In this document: piece after piece, positions 14,847-22,568 of the stretch
Layout: every line of letters begins with the position of its first letter
Numbering within the stretch: the first letter of the stretch is position 1
Source of the DNA: Lachnospiraceae bacterium
GTDB lineage: Bacteria; Bacillota; Clostridia; Lachnospirales; Lachnospiraceae
NCBI GenBank assembly: GCA_016280395.1
Contig: JAEEGQ010000001.1
Span: forward strand, 1-34,696
DNA: 34,696 bases
Direction: 5' to 3'
Translations under genes and position numbers: made by a program
The notes under the pieces: model-generated
Seen by the model: only the letters and a program-made list of their open reading frames with translations
The model's database searches: none
What the model was told of the DNA's origin: nothing

Positions 14847-17800
14847 TTAGAAGCGGAAGCCTATTGAAAGGAAGTTTCCAAATATCCTGTACAAAGGATA
14901 TACATAACCGTTCTTTATGTATACTTCAACGCCGTTGATGTATACATAGCCGGTGTACTTGTAAGCGTCATAATCTGCCGTAAGCGCACCCTTGCCGTCG
15001 AAAACATATACCCTGTTTCCGATAAGATTTGCGCCGGTAACGGCAAATCCAAGTTCGTCAAAGCAGTACTTTGTGCCATCGATCTCCTGCCAGCCTGTTA
15101 AATAGCGGCCTGCAAAGTAGTAGCGATAGCCGAGCAGTGTTCTTGCCCAGGTCCCTGTAGTATGCTTGCCGTCTGCACCAAATGTGTAGTTTACGCCAAG
15201 ATATGAAACGGTTCCTGTTGCCATGCTGCCGTCAGCCTTGAAGTAGTAGTAGTCACCGCCGATCTTCTGCCAACCTGTTACCATGTTGCCATTTCTGTCG
15301 AAGTAGTAGGTCTTGCCATTGATCTGTGCAAAGCCCTTAACTGCTTCTCCTGCAAAGTAGTACTTTGTGTAGAACCATGTGCTTACAACAGTGCCTTCGG
15401 TATGTGTGCCGTCTGCGTTGATCTTGTAGGTAATACCGTTGATCCTGATGTTCTTAAGTGCCATGAGACCTGTCTTCTGGTCGAAGTAGTAGGTCTTGCC
15501 ATCGATGTTCTGCCATCCGAAGAGCTGTACGTCGTTTTCGTAAGCAACGAACTGGCCTTCACCGATCTTGATGATGCCGTTCTTAACCTCGGGCTCGGGA
15601 TCTCCTGTAGGTTCAGGATCTCCTGTAGGTTCGGGATCACCTGTGGGTTCGGGATCACCTGTGGGTTCGGGATCACCTGTAGGTTCAGGATCGCCTGTAG
15701 GTTCAGGATCGCCGGTAGGTTCAGGATCACCCGTAGGTTCGGGATCGCCTGTAGGTTCGGGATCACCTGTAGGTTCGGGATCACCTGTGGGTTCGGGATC
15801 ACCTGTAGGTTCGGGATCACCGGTAGGTTCGGGATCGCCGGTAGGTTCGGGATCACCTGTGGGTTCAGGAACATCCGTAGGCTCGGGCTCATCCTTGATC
15901 TCGGTAAGCTTGTATACCTTAAGCGGAACAAGTGCGTCGCTGCCGTTCTTGTAGCCTCTGAAGTTTACAACAGCATCACCGGAAACGTATGCGCTGATGT
16001 TTCTTGTATTCTTCGCATTGTAGAAGAAGAATGCATCATCGCCGTTCTTTGTTACTGTGTAGTATGCCTCTTCAACGGCTTCGCTCTTGTTGCCGTTAGC
16101 GGTGAAGCATGCATTATTGTTTGCGGTCATGGCAAGATACTTGCCGTCCGCATCCTGGATGGTATAACCGTTCTCGGTCTTTGTCACGATCCAGATTATT
16201 GAAGCTTCTTCTGTGTTGATGTATCCGTTTTCGTCAGTTGTTACAACGAAAGGATCGCGTGAATTCTTATGAACGGTCCATGCATTAGCCATAGCATAGA
16301 TCACACCGCCGGCTTCTGAAACGAAGATGTACTTGCCGTCTGTAAGATCTTCAAGGCTTGTTACGGGAACAAACGCGGTCTTTGCAGGTTCAGGAACATC
16401 TGTAGGCTCGGGAACGTCTGTAGGTTCGGGAACATCTGTAGGTTCGGGAACGTCTGTAGGCTCGGGAACGTCTGTAGGCTCGGGAACATCTGTAGGCTCA
16501 GGTATATATGTAGGCTCGGGAGTTGCCCCCTCAAGCTTGTAAAGATAAAGTGCCTGAAGGTTCGCACCACCGTCCAAATAGCCCCTGTAATCCTGGAAAC
16601 CGTTATTGCCCTTGTAAGCGCTGATGTTTCTGCCGTTCTTCTCGTTCTTGATCCAAACTGCGCCTTCCTCACCGTTTGCACGGATCGTGAAGTATGCGTA
16701 GCCATCAGCTTCGCTGATATTCTCGTTTGCAGAGTAAGGAGTGTTCTTCTTATCTGTTGCATTCATGGAAAGGAACTTGCCGTCCTTATCCTGAAGCGTG
16801 TAGGTTATGTTGCCGTTCTCGTCAACAACCTTTGTAAAGGTCCAGACAATGCTGTCTGTTCCGGGAACGATAGCACCGTTCTCAACTGCAACTACAATGC
16901 CGCCCCTGGTGTTTGCGCCAAGCTGGGGAGCCATATCCATTGCATAGAGCACGCCGTCGATCTCGGTAACAAGGATGTACTTGCCGTCTGTGATGTCTTC
17001 TACGGAAGTAACGGGCTTGAATCCAGGTTCGGGTGTAGGCTCGGGCTTCTCTTCAAGCTTGTAGAGATAAAGTGCCTGAAGGTTCGTACCACCGTCCAAA
17101 TAGCCCCTGTAATCCTGGAAACCGTTATTGCCCTTGTAAGCGCTGATGTTTCTGCCGTTTGCCTCGTTCTTGATCCAAACTGCGCCTTCCTCACCGTTTG
17201 CACGGATGGTGAAGTATGCGTATTCATCGGCTTCGTCGATATTTGCGCCTGCGGTATAAGGAGTATTCTTCTTATCCGTAGCGTTCATGGAAAGGAACTT
17301 GCCGTCCTTGTCCTGAAGTGTGTAGGTTACATTGCCGTTCTCGTCAACAACCTTTGTAAAGGTCCAGATAATGCTGTCTGCATCTGTTGCGATAACACCG
17401 TCAGCTGCCGTAACAACAACGCCGCCTCTGGTGTTTGCGCCAAGCTGGGGCGCCATATCCATTGCATAGAGCACGCCGTCGATATCGGTAACAAGGATGT
17501 ACTTGCCGTCCGTGATATCTTCAACGGAAGTAACGGGCTTGAATACATTCGATGCAGCACCCGTAGGCTGAGGCTCACCCGTAGGTTCAGGCACATCTGT
17601 GGGCTGAGGGATCTCTGTGGGTTCGGGCTCAACCGGAACAAGGTTGATAGCCGCAAGGCGGTACAGATTTGTAACAATGCCGTCTTTTATAAGGTTGCTT
17701 GAATAGTAAGCCCTGAAGTCTGACTGATAGATCGAGATACCTCTCTCGCAGCCGCTTAAGGTCGTCTTAAGGAAGATGTTTGACGGATCGTCGTCCGAAA

Positions 17801-20444
17801 GAGCGGAAGCTGTAAAGCCGAGCTCTGCTTCATCCTTAAGTTCGAAGCCCGCAGTCTTGTTGATACTGAGAACAAGATACTTGCCTGCTGCTTCGTTGTA
17901 AAGAGTGATAACGCCGGTCTCTTCGTCTTTCGCGACTGTCCATACGATAGCCGCATCGGGATCAGTAAACACTCCGTTCTCGGGAGCTGCAGAAACCAGA
18001 ACAACCTTATTTGCATTTAAGGTATTGCCAAGAACGCCTGCAAAGCCTTCCTTAGCACCGTAAATAACATACTTGCCGTTTACAAGATCCTCAACGGATC
18101 CGATCTTCTCAAATATGTTGCTTGAAACGCAGGGAACATAAGTACATTTCTTGTTGAATTCAACTGTTCCCTTGTAATTCTGGATGGAACCGGTAACCTT
18201 TATGGCATCGCCGACCTTAAGGTCCTTGCCGCCAACAAGCTGGTAGCACTGAACAACTTTGTCGCCGACGGTAAGGTTTACCGTAATGTCATTATATTGC
18301 TCGCTGTAAGCGGTAACGATCTCTGATACGATACCCCTGAGCGAATGTGTGCCTGTAAGCGACTTGCCGCTTGCGAGTGCAAATGCTGCTTCAAGTGTTG
18401 CAGCCTCTTCTTCGGAAACAAGGTAAACAACGTCTCCCGAAGGAGCAGCGGTAGGCTGGGGATTGTCTGTAGGCTGAGGCACATCTGTAGGATTGCCTGT
18501 AGGCTCCGGTGTATCCGTAGGTTCAGCAGAGCTTACGAGAACATAAGTCGATCCGGCAACGAACTCTTTGGTCTTTCCGAGGTAGTTCGTGATATCACCG
18601 GTAACCTTGATGACATCCCCGACTTTAAGCGTGCTGCCGCCTTTGAGCCTGAAGCATCTTATTGTCTTGTCGCTGACCTTTATATCAACGGTTACATTAT
18701 TGTAGGTATCACTGTAAGCTTCTACGATTTCAGTGATCTGACCGGTAAGAGTAACGTTCTGTCCCAGCTTCTCATCTGCATCAAGATCGGATATAGCTTC
18801 AAGGATACCTGCCTCGGTCGTAAGATCGTAGCCGCCTTGCCCTTTGGCAACAAGTGTGTATTCATTTGTCGATCCTACGCGAAGCTGGGGTGTTGTGTCA
18901 CGCTTTGTGGCTACGGCAATGATATCGACCGTATCCCCCCTTGTAACACCGGCGGGATACGAAGGCGCCTTGTAAAGTGCAAGCGCAGTCTCGGTTCCGT
19001 CGATGGTCTGTGTTATTGCTATTGTGCTTTCTTCGGTATTCTTTCTCCCAAGAACTACGTTCTTAACCTTTACGGGCTTGGAAACATAACTGTCAATATC
19101 CGCTGCCAGCTGAGCGAGAGTAACCTCTTCGGGCTCAACGGATGCTGTTCCGTTCCCTTCCGAAACAAGCGTCGAAACGAAATTGCTTATCTGGGAAACT
19201 TCATGGTAAACAGCCTTTAAGCCCTTAACAAGAATAACATCCCCGGGATTGTAAGGGAACTGTCTTGTTTCGTAGTAAAGCTGGATGGTATCGCCATTTT
19301 CATCGCGGATAATAGCCGAATCGAGGGAATCTCCCGAGCCGAAACGGTAGATAACCTCACCCTTAACGGTAAGAAGTGTAGATGCCGGTGCAGCATTGGC
19401 CTCTGCAATGGATACAGCCTCGTTTTCGTCAATGGTGACCTCTTCTTCGTCATAGAGTCGGGAAAGATCGCCGGGATCGTAGGAACCAAGCGTTCTGTTT
19501 TCGGAAGTAGGTGATACAAGGCCTTCGGGAACATCAAGGTCGAAGATGAGCCAAGCGTACTCGGGATAATCGATGAATACGTTTCTGTTGCCTTGTACCA
19601 TTTCGGAAAGGTCATTACGCTCAAGTTCCCATGTATCAACGGGATCTTCATAATGCCACTTCAGAAGGGTCTCAAGGCTTTCGATGACCTTATAACCATC
19701 GTTCTTGTTCTGGCTATTTGTTTGTTCAAGTTTGGGAAGCTTGTCTGCCGTAACGTCAACAAAGAGGTTCGGCTGGCCCCAGCAGGTGTACACATAAAGG
19801 AATATACGGGCAACATCACCCTTGACATTGGGAAGGGGTTCAAAGGTGTTGTTCTTGATATAACCGGCAGTCTTGCCATCATAAACCTTGGTCTGATCCG
19901 CATGTGCCTCGTCGATCTCACCCATGACATAGTTACCGCGGAAAGAGTTGATCACTCTGATGGCCGGTCTTAAATGATGAAGGTCTGCGCCGCCGTTATC
20001 CTCGTAGAAACTTGCATGGCTCTTGGGCCAAACATGTTCACGATCGTAGGCTGCGGAGCTGCTCTCCATGTCGCTGTAGAAAAACAGCATTCCTGCATCT
20101 CCGTCTTCAGCATCAGTATACTTCCAATAATTTGGAAGTGAGTTGTATGAAACCTGGTTATCAAGTGTATCATGCATGAGAGTTCCAAGGATCACTTTCA
20201 GGTCTGTACCGTTAAGTGCCTCGGCTTCCGATGCATGCTTAGCGTAATCATATGCAAAGCCTGCATAATACGCATTTGCGGCAGTGCTTAAAGAAGCAGC
20301 AGCCGTGTCCCTGTGTCCCGTGTTGTAATGAAGCTCCGATGCCGGTGCAGTTGCCGCATAGGCATTCTGCACAGGTGCAAACCCCACGAGAGACGAGACG
20401 ATCAGTGCCAGTGATAAGAACACTGACAAGAGCCGTTTTTTCAT
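14847..20444 (-). CDS. Giant exported endonuclease I-type nuclease with surface repeats and cell-wall-binding tail
   Basis: An 1865-residue secreted, wall-bound protein predicted to cleave extracellular DNA or RNA. Residues 1-30 are a signal peptide ending AYA. The nuclease domain (about 35-310) has the endonuclease I/NucM signature: REHVWPKS (135-142), ADLHHLRP (153-160) and N-S-F-R-G-N (166-171), with His137 as likely catalytic base. Next come three or four OB-fold-like segments (about 345-790; VTLTGQITEIVEAYSDTYNN, LRGIVSEIVTAYSEQYNDIT). Four related modules of about 130-150 residues follow (FKPVTSVEDITDGKYILVT and variants) with Pro/Glu/Thr spacers. Then there are about 15 GDPEPT repeats and C-terminal choline-binding-like repeats (GKTYYFDRNGNMVTGWQKI). 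The ATG at 20444 has AGGAGG at ideal spacing. It is monocistronic, with its own promoter and terminator. Confidence 0.92.
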   Translation of the reverse strand: MKKRLLSVFLSLALIVSSLVGFAPVQNAYAATAPASELHYNTGHRDTAAASLSTAANAYYAGFAYDYAKHASEAEALNGTDLKVILGTLMHDTLDNQVSYNSLPNYWKYTDAEDGDAGMLFFYSDMESSSAAYDREHVWPKSHASFYEDNGGADLHHLRPAIRVINSFRGNYVMGEIDEAHADQTKVYDGKTAGYIKNNTFEPLPNVKGDVARIFLYVYTCWGQPNLFVDVTADKLPKLEQTNSQNKNDGYKVIESLETLLKWHYEDPVDTWELERNDLSEMVQGNRNVFIDYPEYAWLIFDLDVPEGLVSPTSENRTLGSYDPGDLSRLYDEEEVTIDENEAVSIAEANAAPASTLLTVKGEVIYRFGSGDSLDSAIIRDENGDTIQLYYETRQFPYNPGDVILVKGLKAVYHEVSQISNFVSTLVSEGNGTASVEPEEVTLAQLAADIDSYVSKPVKVKNVVLGRKNTEESTIAITQTIDGTETALALYKAPSYPAGVTRGDTVDIIAVATKRDTTPQLRVGSTNEYTLVAKGQGGYDLTTEAGILEAISDLDADEKLGQNVTLTGQITEIVEAYSDTYNNVTVDIKVSDKTIRCFRLKGGSTLKVGDVIKVTGDITNYLGKTKEFVAGSTYVLVSSAEPTDTPEPTGNPTDVPQPTDNPQPTAAPSGDVVYLVSEEEAATLEAAFALASGKSLTGTHSLRGIVSEIVTAYSEQYNDITVNLTVGDKVVQCYQLVGGKDLKVGDAIKVTGSIQNYKGTVEFNKKCTYVPCVSSNIFEKIGSVEDLVNGKYVIYGAKEGFAGVLGNTLNANKVVLVSAAPENGVFTDPDAAIVWTVAKDEETGVITLYNEAAGKYLVLSINKTAGFELKDEAELGFTASALSDDDPSNIFLKTTLSGCERGISIYQSDFRAYYSSNLIKDGIVTNLYRLAAINLVPVEPEPTEIPQPTDVPEPTGEPQPTGAASNVFKPVTSVEDITDGKYILVTDIDGVLYAMDMAPQLGANTRGGVVVTAADGVIATDADSIIWTFTKVVDENGNVTYTLQDKDGKFLSMNATDKKNTPYTAGANIDEADEYAYFTIRANGEEGAVWIKNEANGRNISAYKGNNGFQDYRGYLDGGTNLQALYLYKLEEKPEPTPEPGFKPVTSVEDITDGKYILVTEIDGVLYAMDMAPQLGANTRGGIVVAVENGAIVPGTDSIVWTFTKVVDENGNITYTLQDKDGKFLSMNATDKKNTPYSANENISEADGYAYFTIRANGEEGAVWIKNEKNGRNISAYKGNNGFQDYRGYLDGGANLQALYLYKLEGATPEPTYIPEPTDVPEPTDVPEPTDVPEPTDVPEPTDVPEPTDVPEPAKTAFVPVTSLEDLTDGKYIFVSEAGGVIYAMANAWTVHKNSRDPFVVTTDENGYINTEEASIIWIVTKTENGYTIQDADGKYLAMTANNNACFTANGNKSEAVEEAYYTVTKNGDDAFFFYNAKNTRNISAYVSGDAVVNFRGYKNGSDALVPLKVYKLTEIKDEPEPTDVPEPTGDPEPTGDPEPTGDPEPTGDPEPTGDPEPTGDPEPTGDPEPTGDPEPTGDPEPTGDPEPTGDPEPTGDPEPTGDPEPTGDPEPTGDPEPEVKNGIIKIGEGQFVAYENDVQLFGWQNIDGKTYYFDQKTGLMALKNIRINGITYKINADGTHTEGTVVSTWFYTKYYFAGEAVKGFAQINGKTYYFDRNGNMVTGWQKIGGDYYYFKADGSMATGTVSYLGVNYTFGADGKHTTGTWARTLLGYRYYFAGRYLTGWQEIDGTKYCFDELGFAVTGANLIGNRVYVFDGKGALTADYDAYKYTGYVYINGVEVYIKNGYVYPLYRIFGNFLSIGFRF
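15598..15867 (-). repeat. 18-bp tandem repeat encoding GDPEPT
   Basis: About 15 in-frame 18-base units inside the nuclease gene, with synonymous variation among units (Pro and Glu codons differ). The protein product is an extended, acidic wall-spanning linker. Such arrays change unit number readily by slippage without breaking the frame. Confidence 0.9.
16385..16515 (-). repeat. 18-bp tandem repeat encoding DVPEPT
   Basis: About six or seven in-frame units coding PTDVPEPT between the third and fourth surface modules of the nuclease. It is related to the GDPEPT array and probably shares its origin. Confidence 0.85.
16531..17543 (-). repeat. Recent tandem duplication of a 174-codon surface module
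   Basis: Two copies, about 16531-17021 and 17053-17543, lie 522 bases apart and in frame. Runs of about 100 bases are nearly identical, for example around 16551-16635 and 17073-17157. The encoded modules differ at only a handful of residues, mostly in the middle (TDADSII against GTDSIVW). Confidence 0.88.
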
Positions 20445-20479
20445 GGTTTTCCTCCTAAAACATTGTTATTTCTCCCAAC

Positions 20480-20497
20480 GGTCAGACTACTCCGACC
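20480..20497 (-). promoter_or_regulatory. Imperfect palindrome at the nuclease gene start site
   Basis: GGTCAGACTACTCCGACC is an 18-base palindrome with four mismatched positions out of 18 (two symmetric pairs). It covers about +1 to +18 from the predicted start. TCAGACTATTCCG, nearly the same as its core, recurs at 20603-20615. A repressor site is plausible; the regulator is not identified. Confidence 0.35.
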
Positions 20498-20503
20498 ATA
20501 AAA

Positions 20504-20533
20504 AATATACCACAGATTGACATAAAAAAGCAA
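20504..20533 (-). promoter_or_regulatory. Promoter of the large nuclease gene
   Basis: On the minus strand TATATT (20504-20509) is preceded by TGG, an extended -10, and by a weak TTGCTT 18 bases further upstream. The start would be near 20497. Confidence 0.5.
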
Positions 20534-20612
20534 CAAAAAGCAGCGTGACTATCGTGAATCATTTTGCCTTTTGTTGCCTTCTTTTCGGATTATTTTTTCT
20601 ATTCAGACTATT

Positions 20613-20636
20613 CCGTTTCCGTGAATACAGAAACGG
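20613..20636 (-). terminator. Possible terminator after the MATE gene
   Basis: CCGTTTC and GAAACGG form a 7-bp stem with a 10-base loop about 40 bases past the MATE stop. The following sequence is A/T-rich but has no clean T-run. Confidence 0.35.
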
Positions 20637-20674
20637 GAATCCGCGGTTTTAATGCATCTGCTTTGTATAATAAT

Positions 20675-22090
20675 TCATTCCTTTAACGGCCCGTTTCCGT
20701 AACCGCCCTTCATTTTCCTCAGTTCCGACGCTGCCAGCGGAATGCATATCGATATCGTCAGGATATCCGCAACGGCCTGTGCCGCCTCAACACCCGCAAG
20801 ACCAAATACTCTCGGGAGGATCAGTATCAGCGGGATAAAGAACAGACCGCTCCGTGCAGACGCGGTAATGCTCGCTTTTACGCCCTTTCCGATGGACTGG
20901 AGCATCATATTGGTCGTGCAGGAACAAGCAAACAGCGGGAGCGCCGCAGCCTGCCATTTAAGCGCCACCTTTCCAACTTCGACCACTTCGGGATCCTGCC
21001 TGAAAAACCAGATGATCTGCGGCGAAAATACAAAGCACAGTGCAGAAAGTACCAGGAGCACGGCTGTTCCCCATTTCACGCAGAAGAAATAGCCCTCGCG
21101 GACCCTGTCCTTCTTCCCGGCGCCGTAATTAAACGAACATACCGGCTGATAACCCTGACCAAAGCCTATTATGGCGCTTGCCATGAACATCGTCACCTTA
21201 GTTGTGACCGTCATACCGGCTATAGCAGCATCCCCGTATTCGCCAGCAGCCCTGTTTAAGAGCAGCGTTGCGACTGCGGCAAGCCCCTGCCTGAAAAGCG
21301 CCGGGATGCCTCCGTTCACGATCTCGATAAGATAGTGTGGGGTAAATCTGATATTTTTAAGGTTCAGCCTGATATTTGCACCCTTCGTGGTACCGATCAG
21401 CAGCACGAAAAAGCTGATGATCTGCCCGCATACGGTCGCTATCGCGGCACCGCTTACGCCCATATCGAACACAAGTATCAGCAGCGGATCGAGACCGATA
21501 TTAAGGATCGCTCCGCAAAGAAGCCCTGCCATGGCATAAATGGCGCTTCCCTGGTATCTTAACTGGTTGTTCAGCACAAACTGGGCCATCATAAACGGCG
21601 CGCCGAACATGATTATCCGGACATAGCTTATGGTCTCCGCCACAAAATCTTCTTTTGCGCCGATAAAATATGCAACAGGCTCGATATACGCGATAACAAG
21701 CGCCGCGACCACAACTCCGATGATTCCCGAAAGAGCAAGCCCCGTTGCTGCCATTTCCTCAGCATCCCTGCGTTTTCCGGCGCCAAGCATCCTCGAGAGG
21801 AAATTGCCGGAGCCCTGTCCGCAGAAAAAACCAAAGGCCTGGATTATGGCCATGGCCGAGAAAGCAACACCAACCGCAGATATCGCCTCCGTAGAGACTT
21901 TCCCCACAAAGTACGTATCTGCGGTATTATAGATCGCGGTCACGAGCATGCTTATGATCGTCGGCACCGCAAGTCTGCCGATAAGGTTCGGGACGGGAGT
22001 TTCGGTCAGATACTTAAAACGCGCTTTTGCGGCCGCGCTTGTTTGATCCTCTGTAAAGCCCTTCTGTTCTTTTTCTTCAAAACCACTCAC
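20675..22090 (-). CDS. MATE family multidrug or metabolite exporter
   Basis: A 12-helix membrane antiporter that uses a Na or H gradient to expel cationic drugs or metabolites. It carries two MatE halves: LAVPTIISMLVTAIYNTADTYFVGKV at the first helices and the second half beginning near VNGGIPALFRQGLAAVATLLLN. FGQGYQPVCSFNYGAGKKDRV is the classic MATE motif in the second half. The length of about 471 residues is normal. The GTG at 22090 is preferred, being 9 bases from GGAGG; a TTG at 22096 lies only 3 bases from it. It starts 25 bases after the small FakA-like gene and is probably co-transcribed with it. The substrate cannot be inferred. Confidence 0.93.
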   Translation of the reverse strand: MSGFEEKEQKGFTEDQTSAAAKARFKYLTETPVPNLIGRLAVPTIISMLVTAIYNTADTYFVGKVSTEAISAVGVAFSAMAIIQAFGFFCGQGSGNFLSRMLGAGKRRDAEEMAATGLALSGIIGVVVAALVIAYIEPVAYFIGAKEDFVAETISYVRIIMFGAPFMMAQFVLNNQLRYQGSAIYAMAGLLCGAILNIGLDPLLILVFDMGVSGAAIATVCGQIISFFVLLIGTTKGANIRLNLKNIRFTPHYLIEIVNGGIPALFRQGLAAVATLLLNRAAGEYGDAAIAGMTVTTKVTMFMASAIIGFGQGYQPVCSFNYGAGKKDRVREGYFFCVKWGTAVLLVLSALCFVFSPQIIWFFRQDPEVVEVGKVALKWQAAALPLFACSCTTNMMLQSIGKGVKASITASARSGLFFIPLILILPRVFGLAGVEAAQAVADILTISICIPLAASELRKMKGGYGNGPLKE

Positions 22091-22115
22091 AAACAAAAAC
22101 CTCCGGTCCGGGGCA

Positions 22116-22409
22116 TCAGCCCTTCATCCCGTTTGACTGTCTTATCATATCCTCTACCACGATATCGTAGATCTCACCTACGGAACTGCAGTATTCAAGC
22201 AGCTTCCAGGGCTCGTTTGTATGGAAATGGATCTTCACCATATCCTCGTCACCCGCAGCGATAAGGGAATTCCCCTCAATATGCGTTGTAATGTACTCTG
22301 CGATCTCGTCCTCATCAAGGTCTTTGTCGCGTCTGTCGATCAACATCTGTGTGTCATAGCGGTAAGCGAACTGGTCGTCTTCCGCATCAATGCTAATAAT
22401 AGGCTCCAT
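22116..22409 (-). CDS. Free-standing FakA-like domain protein
   Basis: A 97-residue soluble protein. YRYDTQMLI, then GNSLIAAGDEDMVKIHFHTNEPWKLLEYC, then GEIYDIVVEDMIRQ follow the central part of fatty acid kinase subunit FakA (YloV; DAK-like), which reads roughly GYCTEF, GDSLVVVGDDDLVKVHVHTN and GEISNIKIENMREQ. The N-terminal DAK2 kinase domain and the C-terminal domain are absent. It is not an obvious remnant: it has a promoter (22447-22476), a GGATGG ribosome site and a clean frame. Possible roles are binding a fatty acid-carrying DegV-type protein or another regulatory ligand; this is inference. The MATE gene follows at once. Confidence 0.7.
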   Translation of the reverse strand: MEPIISIDAEDDQFAYRYDTQMLIDRRDKDLDEDEIAEYITTHIEGNSLIAAGDEDMVKIHFHTNEPWKLLEYCSSVGEIYDIVVEDMIRQSNGMKG

Positions 22410-22446
22410 ACTGCCGCCATCCTTTCATAACAGTTTTACGGCGCAC

Positions 22447-22476
22447 ATTATACGACACCCCGTCTTGTTTTGTCAA
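22447..22476 (-). promoter_or_regulatory. Promoter of the FakA-like/MATE operon
   Basis: On the minus strand there is TTGACA (22471-22476), an 18-base spacer and TATAAT (22447-22452). Both hexamers are perfect consensus. Confidence 0.82.
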
Positions 22477-22482
22477 TGAAAA

Positions 22483-22515
22483 GTGAGTCAGCGGGGTCGT
22501 TTCCCGGTGACTCAC
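22483..22515 (-). terminator. Second terminator hairpin after the 5'-nucleotidase gene
   Basis: GTGAGTCA and TGACTCAC pair in an 8-bp stem with inner CCGGG/CCCG pairing, followed by TTTTCATT on the minus strand. It directly abuts the next promoter. Confidence 0.7.
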
Positions 22516-22532
22516 CGCGGCAGACAAAGTTA

Positions 22533-22557
22533 GCCGGCGGGAAGCGATCCCACCGGC
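22533..22557 (-). terminator. First terminator hairpin after the 5'-nucleotidase gene
   Basis: A 10-bp GC-rich stem (GCCGGTGGGA with TCCCGCCGGC, one GU pair) and a 5-base loop, 12 bases past the stop. The T-tract is weak, but a second hairpin follows. Confidence 0.55.
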
Positions 22558-22568
22558 CCACTCTATCA

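Noticed and set aside
15568-15954. CRISPR-like regular repeats, and a plus-strand Ser/Gly/Pro-rich reading frame
   Set aside because: Units are 18 bases with no spacers and sit in frame inside the nuclease gene; the plus-strand frame is simply the complement of the GDPEPT array.
22116-22409. FakA-like fragment as a pseudogene
   Set aside because: It has a consensus promoter, a ribosome site and a clean frame with conserved motifs, so it is kept as a gene, though a remnant cannot be fully excluded.
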